A DNA stretch of 50,864 nt from Pedobacter panaciterrae (lineage in GTDB: Bacteria; Bacteroidota; Bacteroidia; Sphingobacteriales; Sphingobacteriaceae), in the NCBI RefSeq assembly GCF_001636695.1, contig NZ_LGEL01000039.1, forward strand, positions 1 through 50,864, written 5' to 3'. Under the pieces are notes generated by a model. That model was not told the origin of the DNA. It saw only the letters and a list, made by a program, of their open reading frames with translations, and made no database searches. Positions 44,391 to 50,864 of this stretch are shown in pieces. Positions within the stretch are counted from its first letter, which is position 1; each line of letters begins with the position of its first letter. The position numbers and the translations under genes were made by a program.

Positions 44391-46760
44391 ATGCAATCAA
44401 TAACGTTAAACCTAAATCAAACAATAAAGGAATCGGGAAAACACCCTATCGGTGCGGATATTAAATTATCCCTGAATCCATTTATTGAATATATTCAAAA
44501 AAGAGCAAAAGAGGAGAAAACTGCTAAAATTAACTTTTACAAGTATATTCTGGAGCAATTTAACCATTACCCTGAGCTTCGAAAGCCCATACCTCCGGAG
44601 AATGCTAAGAACTATGCTGCGCTTTTTGAATTGATTTATACTTCATTATCGCCCATTATTAATGATGAAAATCAACAATTCTGGGCAATAGGTACGCCAA
44701 TCTCTCCATGTTTTCATTATGGTACTGACGCATTTTACAGTGTATTCATGGAGCCATCAATGTGCAGTTTAAAGTCCGACCTGAGCTTGCCATCCAAAAA
44801 GGAGATGGATAAGAACCTTCTGGCTACCTTTTATAATCTTGTTTTAGAAAAGTTTTATAACTTTTCTTTAAGTAATAACAAATTCACTGTTAAGTCTATT
44901 ATAGATCCTAAAACTCATTTACTTAAGTACTATCGCTTAAATGTTGATACGAGATTTCTGGATATCAGGGCAAAAACCAAATTGCCTGAGTATAATTTAA
45001 AGGATGTTAAAGATTACATTAAGGACGAAAGGAACTCGTTAAAGATCTTAACGAAGATAATACCGCCTGATATCTTTAGCATCGAGGGCATATCAATTGT
45101 AACTTTAACAGATGTTACTGCCGAATATGCTCTTGAAACAGTGAAAAACCTTGTTATAGAGCATAATGAATCTCAAAATGGACAACATAGCAGAGACATC
45201 TCTACCGCATTGAAAACCCTTGTTGGTTCTGATGAAGTAAATTTCGGGATGCTACCTTATCTTAAATTAAATAAAAAACTGTTGATTAATGATCAATCTG
45301 GTTTTCAAAGCAAGGTAGTTCAGCTGGCAAGAGAAAAAGGGATGGACGATCATGAATATTCCACACTCATTGAAGATTATCTTGATAATCCCAGAACACT
45401 GATTTTTCCGGATATAGCAGACGAAGAGCCAGAAGTTTATCCTATGCTTAGTTTGCTGGATGAAGTAGGAATAAAATCTTACGCATTGTTTCCTCTGTTT
45501 TATAATGGGAAATTGGTAGGAGCGCTTGAATTGTATACTAAAGATTCAAGTAAATTTAACGGAAATACCCTCACAAAAATAGAGGCGGCATTTCCTTTAT
45601 TAGCGCAATTATTCCATAACATAATTATTGATTTTAATAACGAGATTCAGGATGTAATTACAGATAAGTTTACTGCATTGCAGCCTTCTGTTCAATGGCG
45701 TTTTCACGAAGCAGCCCTTAGTTACATACAATCTGGCGCCAGAGACAGGAATCTGCCTATTGAACCTATTTTCTTTAGAAACGTACATCCTTTTTATGGA
45801 GCTGTAGATATCAGAAATTCAAGTATACAGCGTAATTCAGCAATAAGGAGAGATCTTTATGTTCATTTTGAAATTCTGGAAGAAACACTTGCTGCTATAA
45901 GAAATACTGTTTCTGCATGTCAGGAAAGCGAAATACCTCATGAAGAAACTATTTGGAAGTATAAAGATCTTGATGAACTTTCTGACCGTGAAATTCTAAA
46001 AACAGAGGATTACTTGCAGCGACAGATACCGGCTTCGTTAAATCATTTGCGTGAAAGTCACCCTGAAATAAAAAGTATAATAGACAGGTATTTTATGCTG
46101 ACCAGCGTCAATGGAAAAGTTTTTGAAAACAGAGAGCGTTATGAGAAAAGTATGCAAATGATAAATGTTGCAGTAACGCGTCATTTGGATGAATTTAATA
46201 CAGAGATTCAAAACATTTATCCGAGCTATTTTGAAAAATTTAGGACGGATGGAGTTGAGTTTGACATTTACCTGGGACAATCTATTGCCCCCAAAATTCC
46301 AATGCCTGAAGATTTACTGAGTACATTCCGATTGAAACAGTTGATGGTATTAGCCGAAATTGCTCAAACAACCAGTAATCTGGGACCATATTTCTCTTTA
46401 CCTCTTGAAACTACCCAGCTTATTTTCGTGTATGATAAACCAATAGATGTGAGCTTTAGGATAGATGAACAAAGATTTGATGTAGAGGGTAGTTATAATA
46501 TTCGTTACCAGATGGTTAAGAAACGAATTGATAAGGCTCATATTAAAGATACAACAGAGCGGTTAACACAGCCGGGTAAAATAGCAATTGTGTATTTTAA
46601 CAGTTCAGAAGCCAGAGAATACCTGGGATATATTAAAAAGCTTCAAAATCGAGGTTTGTTAAATAATGATCTTGAATATTTAGAAATAGAAGAATTACAA
46701 GGTGTAGAAGGACTAAAGGCGCTGAGGATAGGAGTAACTTTAAAAAGATTAATTAACTAG
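44391..46760 (+). CDS. Large GAF-domain protein of unknown function
   Basis: A 789-residue soluble protein, no signal peptide or membrane helix. Residues about 285-420 read as a GAF domain (FGMLPYLKLNKKLLINDQSG, then RTLIFPDIADEEPEVYPMLS and KSYALFPLFYNGKLVGALEL). The N-terminal 200 residues are helical with several aromatic patches; the C-terminal third (about 480-789) is helical and carries no known output domain such as a kinase or GGDEF. It is best read as a conserved Bacteroidota signalling or scaffolding protein with an unknown GAF ligand. Only one base separates its stop from the start of the kinase-like outer-membrane protein, which implies tight co-translation and a shared function. 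It has its own predicted promoter. Confidence 0.8.
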   Translation: MQSITLNLNQTIKESGKHPIGADIKLSLNPFIEYIQKRAKEEKTAKINFYKYILEQFNHYPELRKPIPPENAKNYAALFELIYTSLSPIINDENQQFWAIGTPISPCFHYGTDAFYSVFMEPSMCSLKSDLSLPSKKEMDKNLLATFYNLVLEKFYNFSLSNNKFTVKSIIDPKTHLLKYYRLNVDTRFLDIRAKTKLPEYNLKDVKDYIKDERNSLKILTKIIPPDIFSIEGISIVTLTDVTAEYALETVKNLVIEHNESQNGQHSRDISTALKTLVGSDEVNFGMLPYLKLNKKLLINDQSGFQSKVVQLAREKGMDDHEYSTLIEDYLDNPRTLIFPDIADEEPEVYPMLSLLDEVGIKSYALFPLFYNGKLVGALELYTKDSSKFNGNTLTKIEAAFPLLAQLFHNIIIDFNNEIQDVITDKFTALQPSVQWRFHEAALSYIQSGARDRNLPIEPIFFRNVHPFYGAVDIRNSSIQRNSAIRRDLYVHFEILEETLAAIRNTVSACQESEIPHEETIWKYKDLDELSDREILKTEDYLQRQIPASLNHLRESHPEIKSIIDRYFMLTSVNGKVFENRERYEKSMQMINVAVTRHLDEFNTEIQNIYPSYFEKFRTDGVEFDIYLGQSIAPKIPMPEDLLSTFRLKQLMVLAEIAQTTSNLGPYFSLPLETTQLIFVYDKPIDVSFRIDEQRFDVEGSYNIRYQMVKKRIDKAHIKDTTERLTQPGKIAIVYFNSSEAREYLGYIKKLQNRGLLNNDLEYLEIEELQGVEGLKALRIGVTLKRLIN

Positions 46761-46761
46761 T

Positions 46762-49350
46762 ATGCGCCCTCTAAAGAAGCTTTTAAGCATTATTCTAATT
46801 ACTTTATCTGTCCCGGTAATTGGCCAGACACAGAAGAAGGTGGACTCCATTACAGTTGCGGTTGCACCTGAATACAATGATGTGAGCAGTTTTCACCGGT
46901 TTTGGCTTGGCGAAAGCTATCGTAGAATATGGGCAACACCGGTTAAAATACGCATTATTGACCTTCAGAAAGAAAAAGGAGGATTGAAAGTTGTAAAACT
47001 TGGCGGAGGTATGCAAACACGCTCCCTCAGAATGGTTAACCCCGACGGCAGAGAATATGCATTAAGAACCATTCAAAAATACCCGGAAAGAGGCCTGCCG
47101 GAAAATTTGAGACCAACCATTGCTAAAGATATTGTTCAGGATCAGGTCTCTACCAATCACCCTTTTGCAGCATTAATTGTTCCTACATTAACTGATGCCC
47201 TCGGACTTGCACACGCAAGACCTGAGCTTGTATATGTTGGCGACGATCCGGGTCTTGGAGAATACCAAAAGGACTTTGCCAATGCGCCTTATTTGTTAGA
47301 ACCAAGGTCACCTTTTGAAGAAGAAACAGACAATACTGCCAAAGTACAACGGAAGATACAGGAAGACAATGATCATAATTCAGATCAAAAGCTGACATTG
47401 AGAGCCAGATTACTTGATTTCCTTTTAGGTGATTGGGACAGGCATGAAGATAACTGGCGCTGGCTGGCACAAAAGGAAAAAGGCGAAACTACATATATGC
47501 CGGTTCCTAAGGATAGGGATAAGGTGTTTTATAAAACATCAGGAATATTCCCATGGGTACTCAATCATCAGTGGTTAAAGTCTCATCTACAGCCTTATAG
47601 TGATAATATCAGGGATGTAAATCACTGGAACTTTAACGAAAGATATTTTGATAGATACTTCTTGAATGAATTAAATGAGAAGGATTGGAAAGAAGAAATA
47701 AAATTTGTTCAGGATAAATTAACAGCTGCAGTTATCGATAGTGCTTTCAGGCAAATGCCAGATACCATATTTAAGCTTAGTGGAAAAGAACTGATGGTCC
47801 ATTTTACATCCAGAAGGAACAAACTGGATACCCTGGCGATGCAATACTATAGGTTCTTATCTATAAATGTTGATGTGCCAGCATCATATAAAAAGGAATT
47901 TTTTGATGTTAAAAATAAAGATAATGGTAACGTTGAAGTTGCTGTTTATAACATCAATAAGGAAGGAAAGAACGGTAGATTGGTTTATAAGAGAACATTT
48001 CATCCTGATGTAACCAAAGAGGTAAGATTATTTGGGATAGGCGGAGAGGACGTTTTTTCAATTCATGGCAGTAACAATTCGAAGATAAAGGTTCGTTTAA
48101 TTGGCGGTGCTGATCCTGATAAATACGAAGTTGCAGAGGATGTACAAAATAAGCCTTTTATATATGATCGTTCTGATAAACAGAATCAATTGCCACCATC
48201 GTCATTAGCAAAAATGAGGCTTGAAAAGGATACTGCTGTAAATACCTTTGATAAAAATAGCTTTTTGTACGATAGGTCAGGGCCACTTTTTAACTTTAAT
48301 TATAATATAGATCAGGGAGTACAAATTGGCTTAGGTTACGTGATAGAAAAGCAGGGCTTTAGAAAGGAGCCATATGCTTCGAAACATGAGTTTTGGGCCA
48401 ATTATTCTACCGGTAGAAAATCATTTATCCTGGACTACCTGGGCGATTTTAAGAAGGCTGTGGGTAAAAACGATCTTATTGTGCACGCAAATTTATTGGG
48501 ACCTAATAACTTAAGTAACTTCTTTGGTATTGGAAATAACACCCAATATATCCATGATCATGATGATGATCATGATGAATCAGATAGAGAAGACGGAATT
48601 TCCTATTATAGAAATCGTTACGATTATTTAAATGTAGATGTAAGGCTGAGTAGAAAGCTGACTAAATACTTAAAAATTGAAGGCGGTGTATTGGGATCAT
48701 TCTATACAAGTACAGAATCTGGAAATGAGGAGCGTTTCTTTCATGATTATAATTCCGCTCATCCGGAACAAGAGATCTTTTCGGATAAATACTACGCAGG
48801 TTTTGTAGCAGGATGGACTTACGATAGCCGGGATAATATTGCCAATCCTAAAAAAGGATTGTACTGGAAAACTTCTTTAACCGCTCAGCAGCGGGTTGAT
48901 AAAACTAACGATCGTTATGGATCTGTTACTACAGAATTCCGGTTCTACATTAATCCTGCTAAATCAGGTCTGGTGTTCGCAAATAGAATAGGAGCAGGTA
49001 CTGTTATTGGTGATCCGGCTTTTTTCCAGTACATGCAAATAGGGGGAGTGAATAGTTTAAGAGGTTTTAACAGCAAAAGATTTACAGGAACCACAATGGC
49101 TTACCATAACCTTGATATGCGGTTAAAACTCTTTAATTTTACTTCCTATCTGGTTCCCGGAACTGTTGGTATGATTGGTTTTAACGATGTAGGCAGAGTA
49201 TGGGAAAAAGGAGAATCATCTGCAAGATGGCACCATGGTTATGGCGGTGGATTATATGTGATTCCCGGAGAGGTAATTTTGATACAGGCAACATTGGGCT
49301 TCTCCAGAGAAGCAACAATGCCATATTTTTCAATAGGATTTAACTTTTAG
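46762..49350 (+). CDS. Omp85-type outer-membrane protein with kinase-like N-terminal domain
   Basis: An 862-residue exported protein (signal peptide to about residue 21). The C-terminal ~350 residues are a BamA/TamA-type barrel: AGWTYDSRDNIANPKKGLYW, QIGGVNSLRGFNSKRFTG (the LRGF lid motif) and a final SIGFNF. Residues about 75-260 are the odd part: KLGGGMQTRSLRMVNPDGRE with GREYALRTIQK resembles a kinase glycine loop and ATP-lysine strand, and LDFLLGDWDRHEDNWRWLAQ (DRH 226-228, Asn231) plus VPKDRDKVF (Asp251/Asp253) resemble the catalytic and metal-binding loops of PI3/4K-, HipA- and Fam20C-like kinases. A His/Asp-rich segment lies at about 595-605. Barrel membership is firm; kinase activity is inference. 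It is coupled to the GAF gene. Confidence 0.82.
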   Translation: MRPLKKLLSIILITLSVPVIGQTQKKVDSITVAVAPEYNDVSSFHRFWLGESYRRIWATPVKIRIIDLQKEKGGLKVVKLGGGMQTRSLRMVNPDGREYALRTIQKYPERGLPENLRPTIAKDIVQDQVSTNHPFAALIVPTLTDALGLAHARPELVYVGDDPGLGEYQKDFANAPYLLEPRSPFEEETDNTAKVQRKIQEDNDHNSDQKLTLRARLLDFLLGDWDRHEDNWRWLAQKEKGETTYMPVPKDRDKVFYKTSGIFPWVLNHQWLKSHLQPYSDNIRDVNHWNFNERYFDRYFLNELNEKDWKEEIKFVQDKLTAAVIDSAFRQMPDTIFKLSGKELMVHFTSRRNKLDTLAMQYYRFLSINVDVPASYKKEFFDVKNKDNGNVEVAVYNINKEGKNGRLVYKRTFHPDVTKEVRLFGIGGEDVFSIHGSNNSKIKVRLIGGADPDKYEVAEDVQNKPFIYDRSDKQNQLPPSSLAKMRLEKDTAVNTFDKNSFLYDRSGPLFNFNYNIDQGVQIGLGYVIEKQGFRKEPYASKHEFWANYSTGRKSFILDYLGDFKKAVGKNDLIVHANLLGPNNLSNFFGIGNNTQYIHDHDDDHDESDREDGISYYRNRYDYLNVDVRLSRKLTKYLKIEGGVLGSFYTSTESGNEERFFHDYNSAHPEQEIFSDKYYAGFVAGWTYDSRDNIANPKKGLYWKTSLTAQQRVDKTNDRYGSVTTEFRFYINPAKSGLVFANRIGAGTVIGDPAFFQYMQIGGVNSLRGFNSKRFTGTTMAYHNLDMRLKLFNFTSYLVPGTVGMIGFNDVGRVWEKGESSARWHHGYGGGLYVIPGEVILIQATLGFSREATMPYFSIGFNF

Positions 49351-49383
49351 TGTAAAGTAGGTAAAGCACCCGTCGTCCCAACC

Positions 49384-49487
49384 CCTTCCCGTCATCTCGA
49401 CGATAGGAGAGATCTCTTGACCATAAAGTAATCAAAGCAAATTAGCATAACCAAGAGATCTCTCCTATCGTCGAGATGACGGGAAGG
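49384..49487. repeat. REP/MITE-like hairpin, copy 3
   Basis: A perfect 36-bp inverted repeat (49384-49419 with 49452-49487) around a 32-base loop that resembles the loop of copy 1 (both begin ACCAT and contain CAAATT). The shared 30-base core is extended by CCTTCC/GGAAGG, unique to this locus. It sits between convergent genes (Omp85-type forward, CvfB-like reverse). Degenerate GACGGAA-like units follow to about 49520. Confidence 0.9.
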
Positions 49488-49538
49488 ATTGAGACGAAAT
49501 GAAGAGCTGAATGACGGAATGATTACTTCGCTTTTTAC

Positions 49539-50384
49539 TTATTCTGCTTCGTGGTCAATCAGGATTTTTATTTCATGATCTGAAATGGTGATCAAACGGT
49601 CTTTGTATAATCCTCCAATTACCTTCTTAAATGCATTTTTACTGATCTTAAAGCGCGCATATATTTCTTCTGGTGTACTTTTATCACCTAAAGCAATTAC
49701 ACCACCACTTTCTTTTAGTTCTTCCAATACACTGTCCTTTGTGTCAAGAATATGGCCGTAGCCCATAGGTTGCAGACTTAAGTCAATCTTACCTTCAACA
49801 CGGATTTTCTTAATCCATCCTTTTCTTAATTCGCCCGGATTAATTACATCAAACAATTCGTTAGTGTATAGTAGCCCGATATACTTATTGTCAACTATAG
49901 CGTTATAACCAAGATCAGAACGATCAACGATAAGCAAACTTACTTCATCACCCTCTTCCAGATCTATATCTTCCTCTTCAACAAAGTTAGTTAACCTGGA
50001 AGAAGCAACCATACGGTCATTACTTTCATCAAGAAAAACATAAACTACATGGCGGTCTCCTTTAAACATCGGACGTTTTTGTTCCCTTTTAGGAACATAA
50101 ATATCCTTATCAAGGCCCAAATCCATAAAAGCGCCATCCTCGTTATCGTCAACCACAGTTAAATAAGCAAAATCGCCAACACATGCGAAAGGTTTCTTAG
50201 TTGTGCCCATTAACCTACCGTCTTTATGAACATAAACGAATACGGTTATGTTATCGCCAATTTCGGCATTCTTTGGAACATCATGATAAGGAAGTAATAC
50301 TTCTTTTTCTCCTTCAGTTAAAATAAGCCCGGCTTCTGTCTTGTTTATTATTCTTAAATCGTTGTATTGTCCTATTGCTATCAT
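49539..50384 (-). CDS. CvfB-like S1-domain RNA-binding protein
   Basis: A 281-residue cytoplasmic protein. Three S1-like OB folds: about 1-60 (GQYNDLRIINKTEAGLIL), 65-130 (GDFAYLTVVDDNEDGAFMDL, with VPKREQKRPMFKGD) and 140-210 (EGDEVSLLIVDRSDLGYNAI). A winged-helix end at about 225-278 (STPEEIYARFKISKNAFKKV) completes the CvfB/YitL architecture; in Firmicutes CvfB binds RNA and affects virulence gene expression. I start at MIAIGQYND (50384), because the frame's seven earlier residues precede the domain. It has a promoter box at 50446 and is transcribed toward hairpin copy 3. Confidence 0.88.
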   Translation of the reverse strand: MIAIGQYNDLRIINKTEAGLILTEGEKEVLLPYHDVPKNAEIGDNITVFVYVHKDGRLMGTTKKPFACVGDFAYLTVVDDNEDGAFMDLGLDKDIYVPKREQKRPMFKGDRHVVYVFLDESNDRMVASSRLTNFVEEEDIDLEEGDEVSLLIVDRSDLGYNAIVDNKYIGLLYTNELFDVINPGELRKGWIKKIRVEGKIDLSLQPMGYGHILDTKDSVLEELKESGGVIALGDKSTPEEIYARFKISKNAFKKVIGGLYKDRLITISDHEIKILIDHEAE

Positions 50385-50445
50385 GGTCACTATATGTTGA
50401 ATCATTTCCGATAAACCAGAAATGATTGTATTTACGTATGAACTG

Positions 50446-50453
50446 CAAAGGTA
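50446..50453 (-). promoter_or_regulatory. Promoter -7 box for the CvfB-like gene
   Basis: On the reverse strand TACCTTTG followed by CA matches TAnnTTTG exactly, 62 bases before the start at 50384. It lies just after the stop of the upstream small gene. Confidence 0.5.
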
Positions 50454-50456
50454 GCA

Positions 50457-50786
50457 TTACTGAATGGGTAAATTGCTAAGTGAGCCCGGCTGGATGCAAA
50501 AATACTTTTCAATTTTGAGTGCAACGTGGTAAGGAATGTCTTCTTTTGAGTCTAGTGGTATATAACTGTAATTATCTAATGTATTTACACACTTACCAAT
50601 TATCTTCGGAAGCTCTCTTCTCATAGCCTTATAGGCACTATGAGTAAGGTTATTCATTAACTCCAGAATTTTAAATTTCTTTGGGCCCGTTTTGTCCTGA
50701 ATTTTTTTAACAAGTATCTTTTTATCGGCACTGCTAACTACTGTTTTCTTACTTATACTTTTTTTATTTGCAATCTGTTTTTTCAT
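50457..50786 (-). CDS. Small basic protein, possible DNA-binding
   Basis: A 109-residue protein with a Lys-rich N-terminal tail (MKKQIANKKSISKKTVVSS) and a helical C-terminal half: MNNLTHSAYKAMRRELPKII, GKCVNTLDNYSYIPL and HVALKIEKYFCIQPGSLSNL. The order of helices and the phrase 'IGKCVNTLDNYSYI' recall a helix-turn-helix of the XRE type, with a final segment like EPGELxN. I do not recognise a named family. It is complete: its ATG at 50786 is 59 bases before the adapter at the right edge. Confidence 0.62.
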   Translation of the reverse strand: MKKQIANKKSISKKTVVSSADKKILVKKIQDKTGPKKFKILELMNNLTHSAYKAMRRELPKIIGKCVNTLDNYSYIPLDSKEDIPYHVALKIEKYFCIQPGSLSNLPIQ

Positions 50787-50845
50787 TTTGAACTTTTTGA
50801 GTTTTTATATGAGTTATTTAAGATTGTAGATCTACACTGCAAGTC

Positions 50846-50864
50846 CTGTCTCTTATACACATCT
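50846..50864 (-). other. Tn5/Nextera mosaic-end adapter (artefact)
   Basis: The last 19 bases, CTGTCTCTTATACACATCT, are the reverse complement of the mosaic end at the start of the window. Genomic sequence ends at 50845. Confidence 0.97.

Overview
The window looks like an assembled piece of a Bacteroidota chromosome, most likely Sphingobacteriaceae and close to Pedobacter. The grounds are an AT-rich sequence, two SusC/SusD pairs, a one-protein hybrid two-component regulator, Bacteroidota-type -7 promoter boxes (TAnnTTTG) and many lipoproteins with short spacers. The species call is inference. Both termini are 19-base Tn5/Nextera mosaic ends, so the contig edges are library adapter. The first gene therefore lacks its true start, and its apparent MCIRDR N-terminus is not biological.

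Layout. 20-6238: a nutrient-uptake unit of STN-type SusC, SusD and a secreted endonuclease/exonuclease/phosphatase-fold enzyme. 6274-6514: a large hairpin bordered by short tandem repeats. 6543-14158: a methyltransferase, cardiolipin synthase, an orphan secreted protein with a possible glycosidase-like domain, a thioredoxin-fold/TPR protein, small unknown genes and a truncated GNAT acetyltransferase. 14152-26057: a complete fructan utilisation locus (hybrid sensor, sugar transporter, fructokinase, SusC, SusD, GH32 fructanase) whose left edge abuts the broken GNAT gene, as if it had landed there. 26089-31544: a second hairpin, cytochrome c and SCO lipoprotein, a decayed metE tail, fabH with an acyl-CoA thioesterase, a second SCO operon with a CNGKC-motif protein, and a zinc metallopeptidase. 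31552-35968: a GT61-type glycosyltransferase, a Gfo/Idh/MocA oxidoreductase with a DUF1080 hydrolase, and an alpha/beta hydrolase. 36083-44240: a probable operon of SNF2 helicase, DUF4185 hydrolase, HD-PycTM membrane protein, polyphosphate kinase 1 and a lipoprotein beta-propeller. 44391-49350: a GAF-domain protein and an outer-membrane protein joining a kinase-like N-terminal region to an Omp85-type barrel, separated by one base. 49384-50786: a third hairpin, a CvfB-like S1 protein and a small basic protein.

How it works together. The fructan locus is a full pathway: the sensor's periplasmic domain should detect released fructose, SusC/D import oligosaccharides, GH32 cleaves them, the MFS porter brings fructose inside and the PfkB kinase phosphorylates it. 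The cytochrome/SCO clusters point to copper delivery for respiration.

The most unusual content is (i) the HD-PycTM membrane protein six bases upstream of ppk1 with no cyclase nearby, (ii) the kinase-like/Omp85 protein coupled to a GAF protein, and (iii) three hairpins with an identical core whose outer stem differs at each locus yet stays perfectly paired. Two gene fossils (GNAT, metE) are easy to miss. No tRNA, rRNA, CRISPR array, transposase or prophage was seen.
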